Origin: Rhodocyclaceae bacterium
GTDB taxonomy: Bacteria; Pseudomonadota; Gammaproteobacteria; Burkholderiales; Rhodocyclaceae
Direction of reading: 5' to 3'
DNA length: 64,000 nt
NCBI GenBank assembly: GCA_030824115.1
Contig: JAVBYI010000008.1
Span: 1-64,000 of the forward strand
This document shows, piece after piece, positions 49,361 to 58,422 of this stretch. The notes under the pieces are model-generated. The model ran no database searches. It worked only from the letters and a program-made list of their open reading frames with translations, and had not been told where the DNA came from. The translations under genes and the position numbers were made by a program. Positions within the stretch are counted from its first letter, which is position 1. Each line of letters opens with the position of its first letter.

Positions 49361-49385
49361 GCCGCCCCCACTGGCGCCGACTATT
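49361..49385 (-). repeat. Possible degenerate inverted copy of the 24-bp repeat
   Basis: GCCGCCCCCACT then GGCGCCGACTATT faces copy J after a 13-base loop. It matches the consensus only at its two ends. The pair can fold into an imperfect hairpin just after pyc. Confidence 0.4.
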
Positions 49386-49453
49386 ACGAGGCACCGCTTA
49401 CAACCCGAAGCGGCAGTTGCAGCTCGAAGAGAGTTGCCCCCTGCACCGACGGG

Positions 49454-50722
49454 TTAGCCCTCGGCGAGGCGCAAACAACGTGCTCTGATGATGCCGAGTT
49501 CACTCTTGTGTGCTCCTATTCTCTTGGTCCAAACTTCGAGCAGCTCCAGCAGGCAAAGTAGCTTCGTGCGAATTCGCTTTACCACTGTTCGGCAGTCACT
49601 TGCTACCTGTCCAGGGCAACCGTCCATCAAGGGAATCCAGTCGACAACCATGGCAGCAGCACATGCTGTAAAGACGATTGCCTCCTCGTGCATATGAGGC
49701 TTAACAGGGTCAAGTCCGCGAGACGACACGTATGCGTCGAGGGAAAACACGGATGGGTGGATTAGCTGCGACGTTGTTGAGTAAAAAAAGTCAAAGAATG
49801 GGATGTCTTCCGGGTAAGGCGAAGCTTCCGCCATCTTGAATGTTGATATCTGGCTCGGAATCATGCGGCCCGAAGCCAGCTCATTGATGAAGCGCTTGTC
49901 ATCACCACCGTCTTTCGTCTTCTTGTACTGGTGCGTTCCCTTTCGTAAGCCGATTACCGCATCGACAAGCGTTTCTACTGCGCTTGGCACACGCTGAATA
50001 ACAACCATGTGCAAATAGCTTTCATAGATAGAGCGCGCTAACTTCAGCATGTCCTCTGAGAGGTGCTTTTCTTCAAGTACGCGGATAGTACGCAATGTTC
50101 GATGCACGCGACTCGCACACAAGGCCTGATATTGCGGTACCGTCAAGGAAGACTCCTGCTTTGATGCACTGGAAGCTACCTGCATAGCGTTGAAATAGTT
50201 GTCATTAGCAAGGCCCAAAGCGAAGATGAGCGATTCGAACTCGTCCACTAGTGATGCAAGCGTCGTATCGAATAGGCGTGCCTCCGGTCCTTCGTCTGGC
50301 TCACCTCCATGCGCATCAAACTCTTCAATTGCCTCGTCCCATTCGGCAATGGCAGCACCCGTATAGCTATCAAGGTGACTCTCCGACTGAATGTATCCGG
50401 TCTTCTTGTATGCATATATGATCGCCGGATCAATACCAGCAGTCTTCATTGCTGCTACTGTCTCCCGTTCTAGATCTCTCTCGGAGTACAAGTACTTCCC
50501 CAAAAAAATGGGAACACCAGGGCCAGGGTCACGTTCGAAGTGCTGACGAAATTCCTCGGCTGAGCGGTCAGTGATCTCCCGCATTCCCTGAGTCATGGGC
50601 ATTTGCATCGTGTAGGTCTCTTCATCTTCTGCTACGAAGGTGAAGCCTTTGTCGAGGCAGCAATGTTTAAACTTTCGTCCTGATCCACAGGGACACGGGC
50701 TGTTGCGGCCGGGCTTGAGCAT
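49454..50722 (-). CDS. SEC-C zinc-motif protein with DUF5677-like helical domain
   Basis: The 422-residue protein opens with a SEC-C metal-binding motif (RNSPCPCGSGRKFKHCC, residues 7-22). Most of the rest is helical, with RSIYESYLHMVVIQRVPSAV and FFYSTTSQLIHPSVF, resembling DUF5677-type proteins of unknown function. Its base composition is clearly lower in G+C than pyc and ppc, which suggests acquisition. It is last in a - strand run with a HEPN/MNT pair. A defence or stress role is possible but not shown. Confidence 0.7.
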   Translation of the reverse strand: MLKPGRNSPCPCGSGRKFKHCCLDKGFTFVAEDEETYTMQMPMTQGMREITDRSAEEFRQHFERDPGPGVPIFLGKYLYSERDLERETVAAMKTAGIDPAIIYAYKKTGYIQSESHLDSYTGAAIAEWDEAIEEFDAHGGEPDEGPEARLFDTTLASLVDEFESLIFALGLANDNYFNAMQVASSASKQESSLTVPQYQALCASRVHRTLRTIRVLEEKHLSEDMLKLARSIYESYLHMVVIQRVPSAVETLVDAVIGLRKGTHQYKKTKDGGDDKRFINELASGRMIPSQISTFKMAEASPYPEDIPFFDFFYSTTSQLIHPSVFSLDAYVSSRGLDPVKPHMHEEAIVFTACAAAMVVDWIPLMDGCPGQVASDCRTVVKRIRTKLLCLLELLEVWTKRIGAHKSELGIIRARCLRLAEG

Positions 50723-50755
50723 GCGTGTTTCCGAGGGTAACGTGAAATGTACTCC

Positions 50756-51148
50756 CTAAATGACTTGAGTCAGCCGCTGCTCAGCCCAAGCCAGCATCGC
50801 ATCGACGAGGCGTTGCGCGAGGTCTGCGGAAATGACGACGATGTCTTCGTCGTCGTAACGTAGTGTCACGGCGTAGGGATTGAGGGCGGCGAGTTCTTTG
50901 GGAGAAAGCGGCGTCGCCACACCTGCGGCGTTGATTTCGGCAGCCAATGCCAGCAGATTGTGAGTGCGGGTCGGCACGAGATCGCTTGCGAGCATGACCG
51001 CCTTCAGGGCTTTTTCGATAGCTTGCTGGGCGAAGAAGAATGCGGCGGCGGGTCTGACCCCCGGCCCCTGCAATAGCCAGAGAAAGGCCGTGCGATCAGA
51101 TTGCGCAAGCGCCAGCAGCCGTCGGGCTTCTTCAAGCAGCGGCGTCAT
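50756..51148 (-). CDS. HEPN-domain protein (HepT-like toxin partner)
   Basis: The 130-residue helical protein has the PF05168-type HEPN core FFFAQQAIEKALKAVMLASD followed by PTRTHNLLALAAEI. HEPN proteins of HEPN/MNT pairs are RNases or toxins. The classic RX4-6H motif is not obvious here, so this may be the non-canonical HEPN class. The ATG at 51148 overlaps the MNT gene by 17 bases. An upstream open stretch to 51241 is not supported. Confidence 0.8.
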   Translation of the reverse strand: MTPLLEEARRLLALAQSDRTAFLWLLQGPGVRPAAAFFFAQQAIEKALKAVMLASDLVPTRTHNLLALAAEINAAGVATPLSPKELAALNPYAVTLRYDDEDIVVISADLAQRLVDAMLAWAEQRLTQVI

Positions 51149-51455
51149 AGAGGGTCTTGCCTTCGCGCGCGGCCCAGTAGGGGGCCGTGCCGGGGATGGC
51201 GCTGCGGCGCGCGTAATCCTCTTCGGAATACACGAGCACATCGACGCCCTTGCCGATCCAGCCGATGGCGCGGTTCAGGCGGAGCATTTCCTCGCCCTTG
51301 CTCGGAATCTCACGTTCGACGACGATGAGGTCGAGATCGGAGCCCTCGTCGGCATCGCCGCGCGCATAGGAGCCGAAGACGATCACGCGCAGGGGCGCAT
51401 GCGCGGCGGCTACGGCGCGTCTGACGGCTTTGTCGATGTCCTGAGTATTCAGCAT
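51132..51455 (-). CDS. MNT-domain nucleotidyltransferase (antitoxin-like)
   Basis: The 107-residue protein has the minimal nucleotidyltransferase motif GSX10DXD. Gly28-Ser29 lie in VFGSYARGDADEG, and Asp40 and Asp42 in SDLDLIVVE. In known type VII pairs the MNT protein adds AMPs to the HEPN toxin and inactivates it. An in-frame ATG lies upstream at 51479. I chose the ATG at 51455, which precedes the folded region. Confidence 0.85.
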   Translation of the reverse strand: MLNTQDIDKAVRRAVAAAHAPLRVIVFGSYARGDADEGSDLDLIVVEREIPSKGEEMLRLNRAIGWIGKGVDVLVYSEEDYARRSAIPGTAPYWAAREGKTLYDAAA

Positions 51456-51515
51456 GAATGCCTCCGATGATGGCAGCAAGAATAAACTAATTTGCGGCGC
51501 AAGCGGAAAGTGGTC

Positions 51516-51539
51516 GCCGTCCCATCAGCGCCGACATTT
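51516..51539 (-). repeat. Dispersed 24-bp repeat, copy K
   Basis: GCCGTCCCATCA then GCGCCGACATTT. It begins two bases after the stop of the hybrid kinase, in the same orientation relative to the gene as copies A and J. Confidence 0.85.
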
Positions 51540-51541
51540 TT

Positions 51542-53875
51542 CTACGCTTGCGCGCGCGGGTTGTCGGCGACCGTGCAGGAGAGAACCAGCCCGATGGCGG
51601 CGTCTTCGGTGAGCGGTTTGAAGAGGTATTTGTCAAACTTGACGTCGTCGGCCAGCTGTTCGATTTCCTGTCGCGAATAGGAGGAAAGGGCGACGAGCGT
51701 GGCGCGGCTGCCGTGGTGTGGGAGACGTCGGGTAGTTTCAATGCCGTCGATGTCCGGCAGATCGATGTCCATCAGGATGAGGTTGAACGCATTTTCCTGC
51801 GCCAGCCGTAGCGCCTCGTGGCCGTCGGCTGCGAAGCGGGGCGTGCAGCCCAGTTCCTTGAGGATGTCGGCGGTGGCCTCGCGGTGCAGCGGATCGTCCT
51901 CGACGACGAGAATCTTGAGGGCGGAGAAATCGAACGTGGCCGGTTCCAGGGGCGCCGGCCGGACTTCGTCGGTGGTCGGCAAGGTAAACCAGAAGGTCGA
52001 GCCGCAGCCGGCTTCGCTGGTCACGCCGATGGCGCCGCCGTTGCGTTTGACGAATTCCTTGCACAGGACAAGCCCCAGCCCCGTTCCCGGCTCGTGGCGG
52101 GTGCCGGGCGTTGAGCGGGGCTTCATGTCGAGGCGGAACAGGCTGTTTTGCGTCTCTTCGTTCATGCCGACGCCGGTGTCGCTGATGGCGATCCGGCATT
52201 GGGGACCGTCACACGTCAGGCTTGCCTGCACCTGGCCGCCGCTGTCGGTAAATTTCAGGGCGTTTTGTACGAGGTTGCGCAGGATGCCGCGGGTCATTGC
52301 CGGGTCGGCGCGAACCCAGCAGCGTTCTTCGACGCGCAGGTCGAGGCGAATGCCCTTGGCGGCGGCCTGCGGCGATAGCAGGACCTGGGTTTCGCCCAGC
52401 AGGGCCGGCATATCAAGAACGACGGGATGGCAGTCGATCTCGCCACGCTGGCTGCGCGCCCAGGTGAGCAGCTCTTCCAGAAAGTCGTGGGTGTGGCTGA
52501 TCGAGGCGCGCACCAGGTCCAGCCGCTCGTCAGTGAGGTCTGCCTGCGTCGTTACGCGTTTGTCGAACAGGGCGGCGAGGCCGCCGATCGGCCCGCGCAG
52601 GTCATGGGCAACGATGGAGAAAAACTTGTCCTTGACGGCGTTGGCGTCGCGCAGCTCTTGCGTGCGTTGTGCCACGGTCGCTTCGAGTTCGCGACTGTGG
52701 GCGCGTTCGGCCTCGATCAGTTTCGCTTTGGCGCGGTCGGCCTCGGCGCGCGCCAGCCGCAGGCGGTCGGCGAGGGCGAGGGAGAGCAGCACGGCGTCGA
52801 CCAGCATGCCGTAATCCACTGCCCGGAAGCCGGCGGGCGAGTAGGGAATGGCGTGGGAGACGGTGAGGGCCGTGATGAGTGAGCCGAGAAAACCGGCGGT
52901 GGTGCCGGTCAGAAAATAGCGCGCGGCGCGGTTTTGTGCGCGCCAGGAGAGAAAGCCCAGCAGCAGGACGAAGGGCGAGTAGACGACAATCCAGAGAATC
53001 GAGCTGGCGACGTGCAGGCGATAACCGCCGACGAGGGCCGTCAGCAGGAAGGAGGCGGCCAGTACGGCGGCGAACATCCAGGTCCAGCGGTTGACGCGCG
53101 GCAGGCGGGCGCGCAGATCGAGAAACTGGATCGCAAAATTGACGCCGGCGATCAGGAACAGGTAGATGCCGACCGAATGCGCCCAGTTGCTCCAGCCCGG
53201 CGCTTCCGGCCAGAGCCAGCCGTAGAGATGGCCGTTGTAGGCGGCATGCGAGACAGCGAAGGCCAGCAGGTAGAGGACGTAGGCGCCATACACTTTTTCC
53301 CGCACCGAAAAGTACAGGAAGAAATTGAAGAGCAGCAGCGCGCCGATGGCGCCGTAGAGGATGCCGTAGTAGCCGGCTTCGGCGGCAGTGGCGGCGAAGA
53401 AGGCGCTGCGTTCCCACAGCGTCAGGCCGACGAGGAACGGGTCGCGCGTTTGCGCGCGCACCAGCAGGCGGCTTTGGCCGGGCGGTAGGTCGAGGGCGAA
53501 ATTGATCTTGCGATCCGGCACGGCGCGCTGCGCGAAGGGCAGGGTGTCGCCGCCGGCCTGTTCCTGCTGGCTGCCATCGGGGCGGACGAGGGTGATGCGC
53601 ACGTCGTCGAGCCAGGTTGGATCGACGACCAGCAGGCGGGGCAGCGTCGTCGTACCAGGGTTATCGAGTTCGACGGAAAACCGGTAAACGCTATCGGTGA
53701 AGCCGAAGCTGGCGATATCGCGGCGGCCGTTTTCAACGACCGTTGCCGGCTCCCCGACGATGTGAGCGGCGGGCACAAGGTGCACCTCGTCCGGGGCGAC
53801 CGACACCGGGGCGGCAACGGTGGCAGGCAACCAACCGGCCAGCAGGAGGGCAAGGAAAAAATGCGACAGCGACAT
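51542..53875 (-). CDS. 7TMR-DISM hybrid histidine kinase/response regulator
   Basis: The 777-residue protein has a signal peptide, a periplasmic 7TMR-DISMED2-type sensor (about residues 25-165) and seven membrane helices (about 175-375). A short coiled coil precedes the HisKA domain with His in FFSIVAHDLRGPIGGLAALF. The ATPase domain (NLVQNALKFTDSGGQV, GTGLGLVLCKEFVK) and a C-terminal receiver (Asp703 in LILMDIDLPDIDG) complete it. DISM receptors are thought to sense carbohydrates or small ligands. It starts 5 bases after ppc and is probably in its operon. Confidence 0.9.
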   Translation of the reverse strand: MSLSHFFLALLLAGWLPATVAAPVSVAPDEVHLVPAAHIVGEPATVVENGRRDIASFGFTDSVYRFSVELDNPGTTTLPRLLVVDPTWLDDVRITLVRPDGSQQEQAGGDTLPFAQRAVPDRKINFALDLPPGQSRLLVRAQTRDPFLVGLTLWERSAFFAATAAEAGYYGILYGAIGALLLFNFFLYFSVREKVYGAYVLYLLAFAVSHAAYNGHLYGWLWPEAPGWSNWAHSVGIYLFLIAGVNFAIQFLDLRARLPRVNRWTWMFAAVLAASFLLTALVGGYRLHVASSILWIVVYSPFVLLLGFLSWRAQNRAARYFLTGTTAGFLGSLITALTVSHAIPYSPAGFRAVDYGMLVDAVLLSLALADRLRLARAEADRAKAKLIEAERAHSRELEATVAQRTQELRDANAVKDKFFSIVAHDLRGPIGGLAALFDKRVTTQADLTDERLDLVRASISHTHDFLEELLTWARSQRGEIDCHPVVLDMPALLGETQVLLSPQAAAKGIRLDLRVEERCWVRADPAMTRGILRNLVQNALKFTDSGGQVQASLTCDGPQCRIAISDTGVGMNEETQNSLFRLDMKPRSTPGTRHEPGTGLGLVLCKEFVKRNGGAIGVTSEAGCGSTFWFTLPTTDEVRPAPLEPATFDFSALKILVVEDDPLHREATADILKELGCTPRFAADGHEALRLAQENAFNLILMDIDLPDIDGIETTRRLPHHGSRATLVALSSYSRQEIEQLADDVKFDKYLFKPLTEDAAIGLVLSCTVADNPRAQA

Positions 53876-53879
53876 TCTG

Positions 53880-56672
53880 CTAGCCGCTGTTGCGCAAGCC
53901 CGCCGCCACGCCGTTGATGGTCAGGTGGATGCCGCTTTGCACGCGTGGGTCGTCATTCCAGGGCGCGCCGGAACGGTAGCGGCGTAGCAGCTCCACTTGC
54001 AGGTGGTTGAGCGGATTGAGGTAGGGGTAGCGGTTCTTGATTGAACGTAAAAGAAGCGGGTTGCTCGCCAGCAGATCGCGTTCGCCGGTGATGGCGAGCA
54101 GAGCGTCGATGGTGGCCTGCCACTCGTCGCGCAGGCGCGGGAAGATGGCGTTGCGCAATGCCTCATCCTGCACCAGTCCGGCGTAGCGCTCGGCGAGGGT
54201 GATGTCGGTTTTGGCCAGCACCATGTCCATGTTGGCGAGCAGGGTGCGGAAGAATCCCCATTCGCGCACCATGCGCTGCAACAGCGGCAGGCCCTTGCCG
54301 TTGCGTTTCTCCTGATAGGCGCGGTAGGCGGAGCCGAAGCCATACCAGCCGGGCAGCATCAGGCGGCATTGCGACCACGAGAATACCCATGGAATTGCAC
54401 GCAGGTCTTCAATAGAACGGGTCTTTTTGCGTGAGGCCGGGCGGCTGCCGATGTTGAGCTGGGCGATTTCGCCGATGACGGTGGATTCCCAGAAATAGTC
54501 TTCGAAGCCCGGCGTCTCATAGACCAGCGCGCGGTAGGCCGTGAAGGCGTGGTCAGCCAGTTCGGCCATGGCGGCGAGGCAGTCGGGTTGCGGGTCGTCA
54601 TGCTCGCGCGGCAATAGCGTCGTTTCGAGCGTGGCGGCGACCAGCACTTCGAGATTGCGCCGGCCGAGTTCGGGGTTGGCGTATTTCGAGGCGATCACTT
54701 CGCCCTGCTCGGTGATGCGGATGGCGCCTTGTACGGCGCCGGCGGGCTGGGCGAGGATGGCCTCGTAGCTTGGGCCGCCACCGCGCCCGACGGTGCCGCC
54801 GCGCCCATGGAACAGGCGCAGGCGCACGCCGCGCATGCGGAAGACTTCGACCAGTACGATCTCGGCGCGGTAGAGCGCCCAGTTCGACATCAGGAAGCCA
54901 CCATCCTTGTTGCTGTCGGAGTAGCCGAGCATAACTTCCTGCAGGTCGCCATGGCTCTTGATGAGGCGGCGGTAGGCGGGCAGCGAGAACAGCTTGTCCA
55001 TCACGGCGCCGCAGCGTTCGAGGTCGCCGATGGTTTCGAACAGCGGCACGATATTGACGTCGAGCTCGCCCTCGCGCGGTCGCAGCAGACCGACTTCCTT
55101 GAGCAGCAGGGCGACTTCGAGAATGTCGGAGACGCCTTCGTTTTTCGAGATGATGACGTTCTGGATCGCCTGCCTGCCATAGCGCTGGTGCATTTCGCGG
55201 GCGGCATGGAAGATCGCCAGTTCGCCCTCAGTTTCTTCCGAGTAAGCCCAGTAGGGCGAGGCCAGCAGACGTGGCGTGGCGAGTTCGGCGAGCAGCAGCG
55301 CGATGCGGCCTTCCTCGCTGCGCTTCTCGTATTCTGTGCCGGGGCGGGCGGTCTCGAAGAGTTCATGCACGACGCGCGCATGCACGTCGGAATTCTGGCG
55401 CAGATCAAGCGGCGCCAAGTGAAAACCAAATAGCTCGACCGCACGCCGCAAGCGCCGCAGGCGGCCGCGTGCCAACAGTGCCGCGCCATTGCTTTTCAAT
55501 GACTGGTCGATGATGTCGAGTTCCGCCATGAACGCCGCGCAATCGGCATAGGGCGGCGCTTCGGCCACGGCGTGGCGCAGGGCCTCCATGTGGTCGAGTT
55601 CGCGCGCCGTGGCGGCGAGCCGCGCGTAGATGCCGGCGATGGCGCGGCGATAGGGTTCGTCGTCGCGGTGCGGATTGCGGTCGGGCGAGCGCTCGACCAG
55701 ACCGCGCAAGTCGTCCGAAATCTTCACCAGCAATTCGGACGACGACAGTTCGCCACCGAGTTCATGCACCTGTTCGAGGTAGTAAGCGAAGGCCTTGCGA
55801 CTTTGTGCGTTGAGTGCGCGCTTGAGGATGTCGGCGGTGACGAAAGGGTTGCCATCGCGATCACCGCCGATCCAGGAACCCGGGCGCAGGAAGGCGGGCA
55901 CCGGTGTGGCGAATTGATCCTCGATGTGGTTGTGCAGACGCGGCAGTTCGCGCAGGAAGGTGGTGTCGTAATAGGCCAGCGCGTTATTGACCTCGTCCAT
56001 CACGGCCAGCTTGGCGGTGCGCAGCATGCGCGTCTGCCAAAGGGTCAATACGGTGCGGCGCAGCGCTTCCTCGTTTTCCTCGCGCTCGGCCGGGGTGAGC
56101 GGCAGACGATTGCGGGCGTCGAGCAGGCGGGCAGTTTTCCACTGGCAATCGAGAATGCTCTTGCGCTGAACTTCGGTCGGGTGGGCGGTCAGGACCGGGG
56201 CGATATCCGCTTTGGCAAAGAATTCGGCCAGTTGGGTGGCCGGAAGGCCCAAGTCTGCTGCCCGGGCGGCGGCATGCGCAACCGTGCCGGGGCCGGGCGT
56301 CGCCCCGGCCAGCATCTGGGTGTGGGCGCGGCGCAGGTGGTGCTGGTCCTCGGCAATGTTGGCGAGGTGGGAAAAGTAGCTGAAGGCGCGCACGACCAAG
56401 TTGGTCTGCTCACGCGTCAGGCCATTGAGTAATTCGTCCAGCTCGATGCGCGCGGATGGATCGCTATCGCGATGCAGGCGGATCGACAGCTGGCGGATGC
56501 GTTCGACGATGTTGAAAGTCTCGACACCTTCCTGCTCGCGGATGACGTCGCCAAGCAGTCGGCCGAGCAGTCGGATGTCCTCGAACAGCGGGGCATCCCG
56601 GTCGGCGTCCGGGTCGGGGGGAATGCTAGAATTTGCTGCTATCTGGGGTTCGGCTAACGCTGAATCGTTCAT
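53880..56672 (-). CDS. ppc: Phosphoenolpyruvate carboxylase
   Basis: The 930-residue enzyme carboxylates PEP to oxaloacetate. It has catalytic His164 in [28 protein letters not shown] and the glycine-rich [19 protein letters not shown]. It ends in the usual [11 protein letters not shown]. It works beside pyruvate carboxylase, encoded about 5 kb away, as a second anaplerotic route. It is divergent from hemC across a 30-base gap that must hold both promoters or overlap them. Confidence 0.96.
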   Translation of the reverse strand: MNDSALAEPQIAANSSIPPDPDADRDAPLFEDIRLLGRLLGDVIREQEGVETFNIVERIRQLSIRLHRDSDPSARIELDELLNGLTREQTNLVVRAFSYFSHLANIAEDQHHLRRAHTQMLAGATPGPGTVAHAAARAADLGLPATQLAEFFAKADIAPVLTAHPTEVQRKSILDCQWKTARLLDARNRLPLTPAEREENEEALRRTVLTLWQTRMLRTAKLAVMDEVNNALAYYDTTFLRELPRLHNHIEDQFATPVPAFLRPGSWIGGDRDGNPFVTADILKRALNAQSRKAFAYYLEQVHELGGELSSSELLVKISDDLRGLVERSPDRNPHRDDEPYRRAIAGIYARLAATARELDHMEALRHAVAEAPPYADCAAFMAELDIIDQSLKSNGAALLARGRLRRLRRAVELFGFHLAPLDLRQNSDVHARVVHELFETARPGTEYEKRSEEGRIALLLAELATPRLLASPYWAYSEETEGELAIFHAAREMHQRYGRQAIQNVIISKNEGVSDILEVALLLKEVGLLRPREGELDVNIVPLFETIGDLERCGAVMDKLFSLPAYRRLIKSHGDLQEVMLGYSDSNKDGGFLMSNWALYRAEIVLVEVFRMRGVRLRLFHGRGGTVGRGGGPSYEAILAQPAGAVQGAIRITEQGEVIASKYANPELGRRNLEVLVAATLETTLLPREHDDPQPDCLAAMAELADHAFTAYRALVYETPGFEDYFWESTVIGEIAQLNIGSRPASRKKTRSIEDLRAIPWVFSWSQCRLMLPGWYGFGSAYRAYQEKRNGKGLPLLQRMVREWGFFRTLLANMDMVLAKTDITLAERYAGLVQDEALRNAIFPRLRDEWQATIDALLAITGERDLLASNPLLLRSIKNRYPYLNPLNHLQVELLRRYRSGAPWNDDPRVQSGIHLTINGVAAGLRNSG

Positions 56673-56702
56673 GCTGTTCTCGTTTATCTGAAAGTCTCAT
56701 AA

Positions 56703-57644
56703 GTGACCTCCACACCCGAACGCTCACCTAAGCGAATCGTTATCGCCACCCGCGAATCACGCCTTGCGCTTTGGCAGGCGGAACACGTGCGGTCTCTTTT
56801 GCAGAAATTATATCCGGCTTGCTCGGTCGAACTGATGGGCATGACCACGCGTGGCGATCAAATCCTCGACCGTCCGCTCGCCAAGGTCGGCGGCAAGGGC
56901 CTGTTCGTCAAGGAACTCGAAACCGCCCTGCTCGACCGCAGCGCCGATATCGCCGTGCATTCGATGAAGGATGTGCCGATGGTGCTGGAACCCGAGTTCG
57001 CGCTGGTCGCCATCGGTCCGCGCGAAGTGCCGCTCGACGCCTTCATCTCCAACAAGTATGAGCGTATCGAAGACCTGCCCCCGGGTGCCGTGGTCGGCAC
57101 GTCGAGCCTGCGTCGCGAAGCGCAGTTGCGTGCGATGTATCCCTATCTCGCTGTTTCCAGCCTGCGCGGCAATCTCGATACGCGCCTGCGCAAGCTTGAC
57201 GAAGGCCAGTACGACGCGATCATCCTCGCGGCCGCCGGGCTGATGCGCCTTGGTCTCAAGGAGCGCATCCGCTCGACGCTGACTGCCGAATCTTCGCTGC
57301 CGGCCGCCGGACAGGGTGCACTGGGCATTGAAGCCTTGTCAGATCGCCCCGAAGTGGCGGCTTGGGTTGCGCCGTTAAATGATGCGGCGACGGCCGCCTG
57401 TGTGCGTGCCGAGCGTGCCGTGTCGCGCGCATTGGCCGGCAGTTGCGAAGTGCCACTGGGCGCGTATGGCGAGTTCAACAATGGCTCGCTGCGTCTGCGC
57501 GGTTTGGTCGCCACGCCCGACGGTACGCGTATCGCTCGCGCCGAACATAATGGCCCGGCGGCCGACCCCGAAGCGCTGGGCCTGGCCCTGGTGGCGGATC
57601 TGCGCGCGCAAGGCGCCAACGAGATTCTGGCGGCGCTTGGATAA
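56703..57644 (+). CDS. hemC: Hydroxymethylbilane synthase
   Basis: The 313-residue enzyme polymerises four porphobilinogens. It has catalytic Asp90 in [19 protein letters not shown] and the dipyrromethane cofactor Cys248 in [12 protein letters not shown]. It uses a GTG start at 56703. It is first in hemC-hemD-hemX-hemY. Confidence 0.95.
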   Translation: MTSTPERSPKRIVIATRESRLALWQAEHVRSLLQKLYPACSVELMGMTTRGDQILDRPLAKVGGKGLFVKELETALLDRSADIAVHSMKDVPMVLEPEFALVAIGPREVPLDAFISNKYERIEDLPPGAVVGTSSLRREAQLRAMYPYLAVSSLRGNLDTRLRKLDEGQYDAIILAAAGLMRLGLKERIRSTLTAESSLPAAGQGALGIEALSDRPEVAAWVAPLNDAATAACVRAERAVSRALAGSCEVPLGAYGEFNNGSLRLRGLVATPDGTRIARAEHNGPAADPEALGLALVADLRAQGANEILAALG

Positions 57645-58422
57645 TCCAGCCCAAAAGTCGGCGTTGGCGGGACGGCATATCGTCGTTACCCGTCCTGCCG
57701 GTCAGGCAATCGATCTGGCCGAGCAGCTCTATGAATTGGGCGCCCATCCCGTGCTGTTCCCCGTGCTGGCAATTGAGGATGTTGCCGATACCACTGAAAT
57801 TCTGGATGTAGCGATTCGCCTTGATCAATACGACTGGGCGGTGTTCGTCAGCCCCAATGCTGTGGACAAGGGCTTGGCCGTGGTGCTCACCCATCGGCAG
57901 TGGCCGACCAACGTGCGGGTCGCCACGGTGGGCCATAGCAGTGAGCAGGCGCTGGCCCGCCATGGCATCGGCAATGTCGTAGCGCCGCAAGAGCGCTTTG
58001 ACTCCGAAGCCCTGCTGGAACTGCCTGAGTTCGCCAATGTCGGCGGCCAGCGCGTGATCATCTTTCGCGGCGATGGCGGGCGTGACCTGTTCGGCGATAC
58101 GCTCAAGGCGCGCGGCGCCATGGTCGATTACGTGACATGCTATCGACGCGCCGTGCCTGCACTCGATCCGGCACCGCTGCTCAAGCTGTGGCACGATGGG
58201 CGGCTCGATGCAATGACGATTACCAGCAGCGAGGGCCTGCGTAATCTTTACGAGATGGTCGGCAAGCTCGGCCAGAGTTGGCTGAAAAAGACGCCGACCT
58301 TTGTGCCCCATGCACGGATTGCAGAGCAGGCGCGCACGCTGGGCTTGACTCGGGTTATCCTGACGGGGCCGGCTGATGCCGGATTGCTCGCCGGACTGCT
58401 TGCCCATTTTTCATCGCCATGA
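57637..58422 (+). CDS. hemD: Uroporphyrinogen-III synthase
   Basis: The protein of about 261 residues has the bilobed HemD pattern [33 protein letters not shown] and [14 protein letters not shown]. It closes hydroxymethylbilane with D-ring inversion. The frame is open far back inside hemC. The likely starts are TTG 57637, overlapping hemC, or TTG 57664, which lies inside a copy of the 24-bp repeat. No ATG fits. Confidence 0.85.
   Translation: MDNPAQKSALAGRHIVVTRPAGQAIDLAEQLYELGAHPVLFPVLAIEDVADTTEILDVAIRLDQYDWAVFVSPNAVDKGLAVVLTHRQWPTNVRVATVGHSSEQALARHGIGNVVAPQERFDSEALLELPEFANVGGQRVIIFRGDGGRDLFGDTLKARGAMVDYVTCYRRAVPALDPAPLLKLWHDGRLDAMTITSSEGLRNLYEMVGKLGQSWLKKTPTFVPHARIAEQARTLGLTRVILTGPADAGLLAGLLAHFSSP
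57653..57676 (+). repeat. Dispersed 24-bp repeat, copy L (hemC/hemD junction)
   Basis: AAAAGTCGGCGT then TGGCGGGACGGC. The C-to-T change at the twelfth base makes a TTG in the hemD frame. It reads KSALAGR. Confidence 0.9.
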
